64,000 nucleotides of DNA from Pseudonocardia sp. EC080619-01. Lineage in GTDB: Bacteria; Actinomycetota; Actinomycetes; Mycobacteriales; Pseudonocardiaceae. This document shows positions 35,462-44,172 of the stretch, in pieces. Positions within the stretch are counted from its first letter, which is position 1. The number at the start of each line of letters is the position of its first letter. The stretch spans positions 5,936,501-6,000,500 of the forward strand of contig NZ_CP012184.1 in NCBI RefSeq assembly GCF_001420995.1. Direction: 5' to 3'. The translations under genes were made by a program, and so were the position numbers. The notes beneath the pieces were generated by a model that worked only from the letters and a program-made list of their open reading frames with translations, was not told the DNA's origin and searched no databases.

Positions 35462-36436
35462 ATGTCGACCACCGGCGCGGCCCACGACGTCGTCGTGCTC
35501 GTACGGCCCGGGGTGCTGTCCATGGAGCTCGGGCTGATCCACCAGATCTTCGGCCGGGCCCGCCTGGCGGACGGCGCGTTCGGCTACCGGGTCCGCACCT
35601 GCGCGCTGCGACCCGGCCGGATCGCCACCGACGCGGACTTCGCCGTCGGTGTCGACCACGGGATCGAGATCCTGGAGACCGCGGGAACGGTCGTCGTCCC
35701 GGCCTCCTACGCCGCCGACGAGGAACCCGGCGTGCTCGACGGCGGTCTGCGCGAGGCACTCACCGGCCTGCCGTCGTCGACCCGGATCGCGTCGATCTGT
35801 ACCGCCGCGTTCGTGCTGGCCGAGGCCGGGCTGCTGGACCGGCAGCGCGCGACCACGCACTGGATGGCCTTCGACCACTTCCGGCGGCGGTTCCCCGACG
35901 TCGTGCTCGACCCCGACGCACTGTTCACCGACAACGGGCGCGTCCTCACCTCCGGCGGCGACGCGTGCGGGATCGACATGTGCCTGCATCTCGTCCGGCG
36001 CGATCTCGGCTCGGCGGTGGCGAACGAGGTGGCCCGGCGGACGATCGTGCCTCCGTTCCGGCGCGGCGGCCAGACCCAGTACATCCCCCGGGCGGCCCCC
36101 GGGACGGACCGTGCGCCGGCCCTCACCGAGCTGCGCGAGCACCTGCTCGCCGATCTCGCCCGGCCGGTGACGCTCGCCGACCTCGCGGAGCGGGCCGGCG
36201 TGAGCGTCCGGACCCTCAGCCGGCGCTTCCGTGACGAGATCGGGATGAGCCCGCTGGAGTGGATGCTGCGCCAGCGCGTCGCGGTCGCGCGCGAGCTGCT
36301 CGAGACCACGGACCTGCCGGTCGAACAGATCGCCGGCCGTTGCGGGTTCGGATCCGGAGCAGGCCTGCGACGACACTTCACCGATGCGGTCGGGGTCTCC
36401 CCCCGCTCCTACCGGTCCACCTTCCGAGGACCGTGA
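35462..36436 (+). CDS. GlxA-family AraC regulator with DJ-1/PfpI domain
   Basis: A 324-residue regulator with an N-terminal class I glutamine amidotransferase-like (DJ-1/PfpI) domain, residues about 5-175, including the nucleophile-elbow Cys in IASICTAAFVLAEAGLL, and a C-terminal AraC HTH pair (LADLAERAGVSVRTLSRRF, then QIAGRCGFGSGAGLRRHF). The GlxA family regulates catabolic genes. It lies 94 bp after the island's last gene on the same strand and may regulate it. Its 3' end overlaps a membrane-protein frame on the other strand by 59 bp. Confidence 0.92.
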   Translation: MSTTGAAHDVVVLVRPGVLSMELGLIHQIFGRARLADGAFGYRVRTCALRPGRIATDADFAVGVDHGIEILETAGTVVVPASYAADEEPGVLDGGLREALTGLPSSTRIASICTAAFVLAEAGLLDRQRATTHWMAFDHFRRRFPDVVLDPDALFTDNGRVLTSGGDACGIDMCLHLVRRDLGSAVANEVARRTIVPPFRRGGQTQYIPRAAPGTDRAPALTELREHLLADLARPVTLADLAERAGVSVRTLSRRFRDEIGMSPLEWMLRQRVAVARELLETTDLPVEQIAGRCGFGSGAGLRRHFTDAVGVSPRSYRSTFRGP

Positions 36437-36755
36437 TCGTCCCCGCCGCGATCGCGGCACCGACCAGGACGACCGACGACGGACCGAGCACGGATGCGGC
36501 CGAGACCGGGACCCCGAACACGACGAGGGTGAGGACCGCCGCACGCAGCGCGGCCCGGACCGGGTCGGGGCCACCGGCGCCGCCGTCGCCGAGCAGCGGC
36601 ACGAGGACCAGCGTCGCGACGAACATCAGCGCCGCGAGCGCGAGGACGACGGTTACCGCCGACGGCGCGAGCGTGACCGCGGCCAGGAGCACTCCCGCCA
36701 GGATCGTCCCGGACTCGGCGGCGACGGGACGGGCTCGGCACTCGGGGTTCGACAT
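36378..36755 (-). CDS. Small hydrophobic membrane protein, unknown
   Basis: A 125-residue frame beginning with ATG (36755) encodes two long hydrophobic blocks (about residues 15-55 and 70-115), each large enough for two helices, separated by a short Gly/Pro-rich loop. No family is recognised. Its last 59 bases run under the AraC gene's 3' end on the opposite strand. The hydrophobic composition argues for a real gene, but the RBS is too close to the ATG, so confidence is moderate. Confidence 0.45.
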   Translation of the reverse strand: MSNPECRARPVAAESGTILAGVLLAAVTLAPSAVTVVLALAALMFVATLVLVPLLGDGGAGGPDPVRAALRAAVLTLVVFGVPVSAASVLGPSSVVLVGAAIAAGTITVLGRWTGRSGGRPRPHR

Positions 36756-36838
36756 GTCTCCACGGTGGTCGGCCGCGACGTCGACCCACAGTGGCCGGAG
36801 CGACAACCACCGCACAGATCCGGCCACGACCGCGGCGG

Positions 36839-37444
36839 TCACGCAGGGGCGCCGAGCGGCGGGTGCTCGAGGACGCGTGGCGCGTACTCGACCAGCTGGA
36901 TGCCGCCGTCGAAGGTGCGGTGCTCGATCATCGTCAGGGCGAGGTCCGGATAGCCGTCGTAGATCCGTTCTTCGCCCGTCGCCCCGGTGATCACCGGGAA
37001 CATCACGACCCGGAAGCGGTCGACGAGCCCGGCACGGAGCAGGGACCGGCACAGGCTGAGGCTGCCGATCGTGCTGAGGAGCCCCGAGCCGTTCTCCTTC
37101 ATGGCGCGGACCGTCTCGACGGCGTCGTCGCGGACGAGTGTGGAGTTCGCCCAGGCCGGTGGCGCCTCGAGCGAGGCGGAGAACACCACCTTGGCCGCCT
37201 GCGTGAGCTCGTCGACCGACGCCTGTTCCTCGGCTCTGAACTCGTCCTGGCCGCCCGGGACCTCGCCGCCGGCGAAACCCGACATCAGGCGGTAGGTGTT
37301 CGCTCCCATCAGGTAGGTGACCTCGGGCTGCTCGCCGAGCCAGGCGAGATACTCCGGACTCTCGAGGCCCCAGAACCCGGGCCACCCCTCCCCTGATGCG
37401 TAGCCGTCGAGCGAGGTGATGAAGTCGACGAGAAGCTCTGACAT
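36839..37444 (-). CDS. RibD C-terminal/dihydrofolate reductase-like protein
   Basis: A 201-residue protein of the RibD_C (DHFR-like) family, starting with MSELLVDFITSLDGYASGEG. It continues YLMGANTYRLMSGF and has the cofactor-type segment LLSTIGSLSLCRSLLRAGLVDRF, followed by PVITGATGEERIYDGYPD. Members are NADPH-dependent reductases, mostly of unknown substrate; they are not true folate reductases. It stands alone with an AGGAAGG site upstream. Confidence 0.9.
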   Translation of the reverse strand: MSELLVDFITSLDGYASGEGWPGFWGLESPEYLAWLGEQPEVTYLMGANTYRLMSGFAGGEVPGGQDEFRAEEQASVDELTQAAKVVFSASLEAPPAWANSTLVRDDAVETVRAMKENGSGLLSTIGSLSLCRSLLRAGLVDRFRVVMFPVITGATGEERIYDGYPDLALTMIEHRTFDGGIQLVEYAPRVLEHPPLGAPA

Positions 37445-37526
37445 GGCGGGGTCCCTTCCTCGGTGTCACGAGGGTGGACCGGCCCGGGGCCACGGACTCA
37501 TCGTGTCCGGGGCGCCCGGCCGTCGT

Positions 37527-38246
37527 TCACGGGGCGCAGCGCCCGCTGACGAGCTCGTCGGCGTCGAGCGGGCTCACCGCCCGGTGCCACGTCGTGCCGT
37601 CGACGACCAGGGGGCCGAGGTTGCACGGGCCGAGACAGCCACAGGGCGTGACCTGTGTCGTGGTGCCCTTCGCCGCCGCGGACAGTGCGCGGTGGGTCTC
37701 CCCCGCGCCGTGGACGAGGCAGCGTGGGCCGCGGCAGACGAACAGGTGCCGGTGCGGGACGTCGAGCTCGGAGAACGCCGGACTCACGAACGCGTTCGCC
37801 GATGCGGTCACCGGCTCGCCCTCGGCGCCGGCCAGCCGGGCGACGGTGGAGGCGACGAGGCCGGTGAGTCCGGGCGCGATGCGGACCTCGGGTCCGGACG
37901 TCGCGGTGGCGCGGAGGTGGTGCGCCACGGCACGACCGATCCAGGTGACCAGGTAGCGGTCGGCGGGGACGGCGAGCGGGATCACCAGCACCGATCCGAC
38001 GCCGTCGCGGGCGAGCTCGTCGAGGACGGCCGGCACCGTCGGGTCCTGCTGGTCGAGGTAGGCGATGTGGACCGCGTCCGGGACCTGCCGGGCGACCGCG
38101 CGGGCGAGCCCTTCCATCGACCGGCGATCCACTCCGGCCGGCGTGGGCCGGGCGACCAGCACCAGCGCACGTCCGGTCACCGGCGGCCTCGGCCGTGACG
38201 GGTTCGCCGGCAGCGAGCCGTGGATGACATCTGAACAGGCTCTCAT
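37527..38246 (-). CDS. CbiX-like chelatase domain fused to a 2Fe-2S thioredoxin-like ferredoxin
   Basis: A 239-residue protein in two parts. Residues 25-140 resemble a CbiX/SirB chelatase half (ALVLVARPT, VLVIPLAVPADRYLVTWIG). Residues 160-239 resemble a thioredoxin-like 2Fe-2S ferredoxin with four Cys arranged FVCRGPRCL and PCGCLGPCNLGP. Similar fused proteins occur in actinobacteria beside cobalamin or siroheme functions, but none are adjacent here. The start is uncertain: a GTG at 38180 with GAGG upstream would give 217 residues. I found no cobalamin riboswitch upstream. Confidence 0.72.
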   Translation of the reverse strand: MRACSDVIHGSLPANPSRPRPPVTGRALVLVARPTPAGVDRRSMEGLARAVARQVPDAVHIAYLDQQDPTVPAVLDELARDGVGSVLVIPLAVPADRYLVTWIGRAVAHHLRATATSGPEVRIAPGLTGLVASTVARLAGAEGEPVTASANAFVSPAFSELDVPHRHLFVCRGPRCLVHGAGETHRALSAAAKGTTTQVTPCGCLGPCNLGPLVVDGTTWHRAVSPLDADELVSGRCAP

Positions 38247-38353
38247 GTGTTGACCGGCTCCGCGCCGGCGGTGCGATCCGGACAGTGACGACGTGCCCGC
38301 GCGTCGGTGCCGGGTAGGGCGGAAAGGGTTTGCCGCCGTGCCCGACCCGGACC

Positions 38354-39400
38354 ATGGTCACAGGCGTGGGGCGACGGATCGGTGTGATCGGGCTCGGGCC
38401 GCAGGGGCGGTACCTGGCTCGTTGGGCGGACCGGCTCGGCTTCGAGGTCGTGATCGGCTGCGAGACCCGCGATGTCGACGATCCGGGGTCGATCCCCAGG
38501 ACCCGGGACTGGGCCGAGCTGCTTGGCGCGGGTCTGGACGGCGTCGTCCTGGCGGACGACTTCGACACCCACGCGCCGCGCGCCGTCGCGTTCCTCGATG
38601 CCGGTGTGCACGTGCTGTCCGAGACCGCGGCGTGTGCCAGTGAGGCGGAGGGGCGAGACCTCGTCGCAGCGGCAGACGCCTCACCAGCGAGCTACTCGTT
38701 CGCCGAGAACTATGTCGCGTTGCCCCACGTGCGGTCGATCGCCCAGGTCGTGGCCGCCGGCGAGGTCGGCGACATCGAGTTGATCGAGGCCGAGTACCTG
38801 CACGGTCTGGGGCCCGCGGCGCTGCAGGACCTTCTCGGCGCACCCGGGCACTGGCGCAACCGGATCTCGCCGACGGCCTACTGCACCCACACCCTCAGCC
38901 CGGTGCTCGCGATCACCGGCGCCCGGCCGGTGTCGGTGGCCGCGCACGGTATCGGGCCGCCGGGGCGGGAGACCGCGGTCGTGCTGGTGGTGCGGTTGTC
39001 CACCGGCGCGCTGGCCGTGGCCCGCCACGGGTTCCTGCAGGGCGAACCGGACAGCCACTGGAGCTGGGTATCGGTACGCGGGACGCGCGGACTCGTCGAG
39101 TCCCGCCGGATGCCCGGGGCCGATGCCTGGTCGATCCGGCTGCGGAGCGAACCGTGGGCGAGCCCGACCGGCGCGGTACGTGAGCAGGTGAGGGTGCCGG
39201 AGCGGGTGTCCGGCGGCGATCGGGACGAGCCCGGCTCCGCGGGCACGGTCGGGGTCCTGGAGGCGTTCAGAGCCTGTCTCGACGATGGCGCGCCGCCGTT
39301 GGTGCCGGTGCGTGCCGCGGTCGATGCCTCGCTGGTCGGTGTCGTCGCCGCCGGGTCGCTCGCCGCCGGCGGTACGCCGGTGGCGGTGCCCCGGATCTGA
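38354..39400 (+). CDS. Gfo/Idh/MocA-family oxidoreductase
   Basis: A 348-residue NAD(P)-dependent oxidoreductase. The N-terminal Rossmann motif is RIGVIGLGPQGRYLARWA, followed by the ETAACASEAEG segment where family members carry EKPxA, so the conserved Lys of that motif is replaced. The C-terminal half contains a long beta-sheet region (residues 125-340) typical of the family. The start is uncertain; ATG at 38354 is chosen, with a TTG at 38330 possible. No operon partner is visible. The substrate, perhaps a sugar or polyol derivative, is unknown. Confidence 0.75.
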   Translation: MVTGVGRRIGVIGLGPQGRYLARWADRLGFEVVIGCETRDVDDPGSIPRTRDWAELLGAGLDGVVLADDFDTHAPRAVAFLDAGVHVLSETAACASEAEGRDLVAAADASPASYSFAENYVALPHVRSIAQVVAAGEVGDIELIEAEYLHGLGPAALQDLLGAPGHWRNRISPTAYCTHTLSPVLAITGARPVSVAAHGIGPPGRETAVVLVVRLSTGALAVARHGFLQGEPDSHWSWVSVRGTRGLVESRRMPGADAWSIRLRSEPWASPTGAVREQVRVPERVSGGDRDEPGSAGTVGVLEAFRACLDDGAPPLVPVRAAVDASLVGVVAAGSLAAGGTPVAVPRI

Positions 39401-39421
39401 GACGGGACCACGGACCGGTCG

Positions 39422-39449
39422 CCGACGGCGGTCGCGTGCCCGCCGGCGG
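39422..39449. terminator. Stem-loop between convergent genes
   Basis: CCGACGGCGG (39422-39431) can pair with CCGCCGGCGG (39440-39449), 9 of 10 positions, around an 8-base loop, in the gap between the Gfo/Idh gene and the converging response regulator gene. There is no T-tract. It could act as a bidirectional terminator. Confidence 0.4.
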
Positions 39450-39459
39450 TGCCCGCGGG

Positions 39460-40119
39460 TCAGGCGTCGTCCCGGCGACGGGGATCGACGAAACCGGACT
39501 CGTAGGCGGCGACGACGGCCTGGGTGCGGTCCCGGGACCCGGTCTTGGCGAGCACTCCCGCGACGTGGGTCTTCACGGTCTCGACACCCAGGTAGAGCTC
39601 GCGGGCGATCTCGGCGTTGGACAGACCCCGCGCCATCAGTGCCAGCACCTCACCCTCGCGGGCGGTCAGTCCGGCGTCCTGCAGGCGGTCGCCGCCGTCG
39701 GGGGCGAATCCGGCAGCCAGTCCACGCAGCGCCGCAGGGAACAGCAACGACTCCCCCGCCGCGACGGTGTGGACGGCGCGGACGATGTCGCGCGGTGGGG
39801 TGCGTTTGAGCAGGAACCCCGTCGCTCCGGCGCGCAGGGCGTCGTAGACGTAGCGGTCGTGGCCGAAGGTGGTCAGCACCAGCACCCGCGGCGCGTCGGG
39901 ACGACGGACCAGGTCCCGGGTGGCGGTGATGCCGTCCACACCGGGCATCCGGATGTCCATCAGGACGACGTCGGGCCGCAGTCGTGCCACGAGACCCGGG
40001 GTCTCGGCGCCGTCGGTGGCCTCACCGAGCACCGTGAGGGCGGGGTCCGCGTCGAGCACGGCGCGCAGTCCGGTGCGGACGAGCTCGTCGTCGTCGACCA
40101 GGAGCAGCCCGGTGGTCAT
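39460..40119 (-). CDS. NarL/LuxR-family response regulator (second)
   Basis: A 219-residue response regulator. The receiver domain has DDDE at residues 9-12, the phospho-Asp at 55 (VVLMDIRMP), Thr in LTTFG and Lys in FLLKRTPP. The LuxR HTH is LTAREGEVLALMARGLSN followed by TVKTHVAGVL. Its start overlaps the kinase stop (ATGA), so the pair is co-translated. Its targets are unknown; the divergent membrane-protein gene at 41551 is a candidate. Confidence 0.94.
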   Translation of the reverse strand: MTTGLLLVDDDELVRTGLRAVLDADPALTVLGEATDGAETPGLVARLRPDVVLMDIRMPGVDGITATRDLVRRPDAPRVLVLTTFGHDRYVYDALRAGATGFLLKRTPPRDIVRAVHTVAAGESLLFPAALRGLAAGFAPDGGDRLQDAGLTAREGEVLALMARGLSNAEIARELYLGVETVKTHVAGVLAKTGSRDRTQAVVAAYESGFVDPRRRDDA

Positions 40120-41444
40120 GTCGGTTCCCGATCGTGCGTCGTGGGGGACGACTCCTCCGCGGTCGTCCCACGGGTCGAGCCGGGCCCCGAAGGGCCTGTG
40201 GGTGTGGAGGGGAAGCGGGCGTGCAGGACCCAGCGGTCCCCGTCGGGGGCGGCGCGGACGGTGCCGCCGAGCAGTGCGACACGCTCCCGGGCTCCGGCGA
40301 GGCCACGCCCGACGCGGCGCTCCCGGGCTCCGTCCCCGCCGGCGGTGATCGTGTTGGTGATCGTGAGGTGCAGCCCGCTCCCGCTCCGGCGCAGACGCAG
40401 CTCGACCGGTCCGGGACCGGCGTGGCGCAGGGCGTTGGTGAGTCCTTCCTGGGCGAGCCGGTAGGCCTCCCGGGACACCACCGCGGGGACCCCTGCGGCC
40501 GGGTCCACGTCGTGGTGCAGGTCGAGTCCGGCGGCACGCGCCGAGGCGAGCAGGGGCTCGAGCGAGTCGAGGTCGCGGACCGGTTGCGGGGTGTCGCCGT
40601 CGTCCCGGAGCAGGCCGAGTACGTGGTCGAGGTCATCGAGGGCGGCGCGGCCGGTCGTGGCGATCGCGTCGAGGGCACGGGCGACGAACGACGGATCGGT
40701 GCTGAGCAGTTCGGCGGCCGCCGCGGCCTGCATGGTGGACACGGTCAGGGCATGGCCGACCGAGTCGTGCAGCTCGCGCGCCAGCCGGGTGCGCTCGGCC
40801 TGCCGGTCGGCGCGCCGGTGTGCTCGTGCCAGTTGTTCGGCGAGCTCGGCGGCGCGCCGCTGTCCGGGGTCCGGTCCCAGGAGTGCCGGCGCCAGACGGG
40901 CCTGTAGTGCTCCGGCCGCGGCGAGCGCGGTGAGCACCGCGGGGACCGGCAGCAGTGCCAGCGGCGCGGTCCACCATGCCGCGAGGCCGGTCGGCAGCGG
41001 TGGGTACTGCTCCCACGGGGTGGCGACCAGGGCGACGGTGACCGGCAGCGCGACCAGGAGCGCTGCCGCGGAGACCGCGCCCAGTGCGGTGCAGACCAGC
41101 AGCCATCCGGCCGCACGGAGCCGGGTCGTCAGTGGGACCGGGCTGCCTGCCGGGTCGTCGGGCAGGTCGACGCCGAGCAAGGCACGGGCCGCGGCGATGA
41201 GGAGCTCGCGCACGCCGGGAAGGACGGTGACACCGATCGCGAGCAACACCACCGTGACGGTCAGGCCGACCATGGCGCCGGCGCCCACGCCGCCGGCCGC
41301 GGTGCGCACCAGTACCCAGGCGGCTCCCAGGTACGGCAACAACACCACCGCGCCGAGCAGTACGTGGAGTACACGGCGACAGGTGCGGCCCGCGGCCCAC
41401 CCCGTCGGCGTCGTCAGCGTCGTCCACGACGGCGATCCCCCCAC
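40116..41444 (-). CDS. NarL-type sensor histidine kinase (second)
   Basis: A 442-residue membrane kinase. Hydrophobic helices occupy about residues 25-190. The phospho-acceptor His lies in RTRLARELHDSVGHALT, and the ATP-binding domain has GLTNALRHAGPGP and GRGLAGARERVALLG. The frame extends over the divergent gene, so the start must be internal; the GTG at 41444 is preferred though it has no RBS (perhaps leaderless). The C-terminus is Pro/Ser/Thr-rich. Stimulus unknown. Confidence 0.85.
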   Translation of the reverse strand: MGGSPSWTTLTTPTGWAAGRTCRRVLHVLLGAVVLLPYLGAAWVLVRTAAGGVGAGAMVGLTVTVVLLAIGVTVLPGVRELLIAAARALLGVDLPDDPAGSPVPLTTRLRAAGWLLVCTALGAVSAAALLVALPVTVALVATPWEQYPPLPTGLAAWWTAPLALLPVPAVLTALAAAGALQARLAPALLGPDPGQRRAAELAEQLARAHRRADRQAERTRLARELHDSVGHALTVSTMQAAAAAELLSTDPSFVARALDAIATTGRAALDDLDHVLGLLRDDGDTPQPVRDLDSLEPLLASARAAGLDLHHDVDPAAGVPAVVSREAYRLAQEGLTNALRHAGPGPVELRLRRSGSGLHLTITNTITAGGDGARERRVGRGLAGARERVALLGGTVRAAPDGDRWVLHARFPSTPTGPSGPGSTRGTTAEESSPTTHDREPT

Positions 41445-41550
41445 GCGGGAATCGTCGCAGACGGGGCCCTCCGGCCGTTCCCTCCTGCGAGGGAGATCGT
41501 CCACCCGCGAAGGGGAGGCCGACGTGTGCCCGGGTGGCCAGCCTGGGTCC

Positions 41551-42507
41551 ATGACCCCACACGATGTCCACGGCACGCCGACCGCCCGCCGCATCCTCGG
41601 CGCGGCTGCCGCCCTCGCGACCCTGCCCTACGTGACGATGAAGATCGCCTGGCTCACGGGGAACCCGGTCGGTGTCACCGACCCACGCATCCTGGAGGGT
41701 GCGGGTATGCCGGTGATGAACGCGATCACCGTGCTGCTCGATCTCTGCGTGGTCGCACTCGCGGTGGCGCTGGGTAGCCGGACGGCCCTGCGGTTCCCGG
41801 TCCTGCCGGTCCTCCTGCCGGCGTGGGTCGCGACCGGCCTGTTGGTCCCGATCGCGCTGGTGTCGCTGCCGATGACGCTGGTGCTCCCGCCGGCGACGGC
41901 GACGGGGATGGCCACCTGGGTGCACCCGATGGTCTACGGCGGGTTCACCGTGCAGGGAGTGTGCCTGCTGACCGCGTTCGCCCTGCTGGCACGCGACCGT
42001 TGGGGTGCCCGGGTCACGACGCATCACCGGGCCGAGGACGCGGCGCGACCGCTGTTGCGGGCTCTCGCCGGGGGCGGTGCAGTGACCGCGGCTGTCGCTG
42101 CGGGGCTGCGGGTCGTCGGCGGGTGGGGCTCGGGGGATCCGGTCGTACTGGTCCCTGCTGTCGTGACCGCGGTGCTGATCGTCATCGGCGTGGCCGGGAT
42201 CGTCGGTCTGACGGCCGGCCGCCCGGGATGGCCCGTGGCGGTGGCAGCCTGGGTCGGGAGCGCGGTGGCGTTCGCCGACGGGCTGTACGCCACCGCGACC
42301 ACCATGGGTGCGACCGAGCTGGCGGTCGGTGGCGGGTCGCCCGCCACCGGGGTCGCACACGTCGCGGGCCTCCTGGCCGGGTTCGCGCTCGCCGTGGCCG
42401 GACTGCTGTCGATGTCGCGGCCCGGCGCAGCCCTGCCCGGGGCCGGCCACGGTGTGCCGGACGAGATCCGCGTGCAGAGCCCGGTCGCCCGGTCGGCACG
42501 GGGCTGA
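41551..42507 (+). CDS. Polytopic membrane protein of unknown function
   Basis: A 318-residue membrane protein with about eight hydrophobic helices. The ATG at 41551 has no RBS; CAGCCT six to seven bases upstream may be a -10 of a leaderless transcript. It diverges from the two-component operon and may be its regulatory target (inference). I recognise no conserved family motif. Its 3' end converges with the broken kinase gene. Confidence 0.7.
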   Translation: MTPHDVHGTPTARRILGAAAALATLPYVTMKIAWLTGNPVGVTDPRILEGAGMPVMNAITVLLDLCVVALAVALGSRTALRFPVLPVLLPAWVATGLLVPIALVSLPMTLVLPPATATGMATWVHPMVYGGFTVQGVCLLTAFALLARDRWGARVTTHHRAEDAARPLLRALAGGGAVTAAVAAGLRVVGGWGSGDPVVLVPAVVTAVLIVIGVAGIVGLTAGRPGWPVAVAAWVGSAVAFADGLYATATTMGATELAVGGGSPATGVAHVAGLLAGFALAVAGLLSMSRPGAALPGAGHGVPDEIRVQSPVARSARG

Positions 42508-42543
42508 GCCCCGGTTCCCGGCCGGCACCGCCTCGATGCCCGC

Positions 42544-43480
42544 TCAGACGAGCCCGATCGTGGCCACGACGACCAGGACGGCGAGGACGGCCAGCGCGGT
42601 CACGGTGATGACGGTGGTGCGCAGGCGGTGACGGCCGGGACCGGCATCGCGGGTGTCGTCGAGTTGGGTCAGGGTCTGCTCGACCGCGGGCGCGGGCCGG
42701 TCGGTCCGCCCGGCCCGGGATCCCACGGACACCGACGGCGGCGCCGGCCCGGGCGTCGTCGAGGGCCGGGGAGCTGCGTGGCCGGTCGTCGCGGCCAGTT
42801 CGAGCGTTCCTGTGGGCGGCTCGAGGCGGACCAGCGCCGCGGCCACGGCCCCGGCGTCGGGGAACCGGTGGGCAGGCTCCTTGACCAGCGCCCGCAGCAC
42901 GACGTCGTCGAGGCCGGCCGGGATGCCGGGCCGCAACGCGGACGGCCGGGGTGGTGGTTCCCGGAGCTGGGCCAGCACGACCGTCAGGGGTCGGGACGGG
43001 TGAACGGTGGGCGTCCGGGCGCAGGATGATGTTGCCGGGGCTGACGTCCCGGTGCACCACCCGGGCCGGTGGGCGGCCGCGAGTGCATCGCACACCGCGC
43101 GGCCGCCAGAGGTACCGGCAGCGGTCCGGTGCGGTCGAGCCGCCGGTCGAGCGACTCGCCTCGACGTAGGCCATCACGACGAACACCCCGGAGGCCGTGA
43201 CGCCGACGTCGTGCACCTCGACGACGCCGGGGTGGTCGATCGCGGCGATGGCACGGGCCTCGTCGCGGAGGCGTCCCACCTGCTCGGCGTCCTCGGAGTC
43301 CTCGGCGCGGAGCACCTTGACCGCGACCGGTCGGTCGAGGTCACCGTCGTCGGCGAGGTAGACCCGCGACATGCCACCCTCGCCGAGCAGCTCCCGCACG
43401 CGGTAACGCCCGGCGAGCAGGTGGCCGGCGCCGACGGCGGGCGGCTCCTCCCCCGCTCCGGGTACGGGAGGACCGGTCAC
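42544..43480 (-). pseudogene. Decayed Ser/Thr protein kinase (PknB-type) pseudogene
   Basis: A eukaryotic-like kinase broken by several lesions. The GTG at 43480 overlaps the upstream stop and starts a good kinase N-lobe (YRVRELLGEGGMSRVYLA, AVKVLRAED). After MAYVE the frame changes three times within about 100 bp, each change consistent with loss of one base, before the HRDVSPGNIIL motif. Then the DFG, activation loop and APE regions are missing: the sequence jumps from ILRP to GRPPF, a deletion I estimate at over 60 codons. A further shift precedes LTVVLAQLREPPPRP. A C-terminal membrane helix and stop at 42544 survive. No active kinase can be made. Confidence 0.8.
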
Positions 43481-43953
43481 GGCGCCTGCAGCCCGCGGTG
43501 GGTGGTCTCGGGGTGGCCGGCGCCGACGAGCTCGTCGAACAGGTACTGGTAGTCGACCATCGCCAGCCGGAGCTGCTCGGTGCCGGCCTCGTCGTGGGTG
43601 TCGGCGACGGCGACCGTGTGGGCGGCGCGGTAGTGCCCGACCAGGTCGGGATGGTGGACCGAGATGACCTGCTCGCGCTCGGAGTAGTGCTCGACGGGGT
43701 ACCCGCGCGCCCGCATGACCTGCAGGATCAGCAGATCGGCGTCCCGCAGTCCACTGCGCGGGGTCTGTACGAAGGAGTTCTGCGCCTGCACCCACGAGCC
43801 GGTGAACCGTTCCCGTTCGTCGGCGTCGAGGGTGCGTACGTCGAGCTCGCGACGCCGTCGCAGGCGTCGCTCGAGCTCGGCCTCTCCGGCAGTGCGGCCG
43901 CCGGCCTGGTCGAGGACGTGGTCGTACTCCGGCCCGAAGTGACGGTGCAGCAC
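43477..43953 (-). CDS. Conserved actinobacterial hypothetical protein (FGPEYD family)
   Basis: A protein of about 158 residues, predicted soluble and helical, of a widespread actinobacterial family recognised by LHRHFGPEYDHVL and SWVQAQNSFVQTPRSGLRDADLL, then MRARGYP. Relatives usually start with a membrane helix followed by an Arg-rich stretch; here only the Arg-rich stretch lies upstream in frame and no membrane helix precedes it, so the N-terminus may be lost or the start misplaced. GTG at 43953 is chosen without strong RBS support. It overlaps the kinase pseudogene (GTGA) and lies beside palindrome copy 2. Confidence 0.6.
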   Translation of the reverse strand: MLHRHFGPEYDHVLDQAGGRTAGEAELERRLRRRRELDVRTLDADERERFTGSWVQAQNSFVQTPRSGLRDADLLILQVMRARGYPVEHYSEREQVISVHHPDLVGHYRAAHTVAVADTHDEAGTEQLRLAMVDYQYLFDELVGAGHPETTHRGLQAP

Positions 43954-44024
43954 GGCCCTGCGGCGCCGGCGGCGGCAGGGGGCCTCCCCCTGGGCGCACC
44001 GTCGTGACGGGGTCGGGCGTCGTC

Positions 44025-44064
44025 GGTTCGTTGACGTCGAGTTGGCGTCAACGAAACATTGACA
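44025..44064 (+). repeat. Palindromic intergenic element, copy 2 of 3
   Basis: GGTTCGTTGACG (44025-44036) and CGTCAACGAAAC (44046-44057) form an inverted repeat matching at 11 of 12 positions across a 9-base spacer, followed by ATTGACA. It sits between the divergent FGPEYD-family gene and serA, so it could control either. Confidence 0.7.
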
Positions 44065-44159
44065 ACGAGTGTGACGAGTTCGGGCGTTTCGTCCGGCACC
44101 CCCGTCGCAGCGCACCGCAACGGTGACGGGCTGATCCCCCGTGACGGCCGTCCCGGGCA

Positions 44160-44165
44160 TAGGTT
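44160..44165 (+). promoter_or_regulatory. -10 box of a putative leaderless serA promoter
   Basis: TAGGTT ends seven bases before the GTG at 44173, which lacks a Shine-Dalgarno sequence. This arrangement is typical of leaderless actinobacterial genes and supports the chosen serA start. Confidence 0.45.
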
Positions 44166-44172
44166 GGTCGGC

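Noticed and set aside
38246-38353. Possible cobalamin riboswitch before the CbiX-ferredoxin gene
   Set aside because: I could not find a B12-box-like sequence or convincing paired stems; only ordinary GC-rich sequence.
44059-44172. SerA extended N-terminus starting at TTG 44059 or GTG 44071
   Set aside because: The extension is low in conservation signs, runs through the repeat element, and the family start matches GTG 44173.
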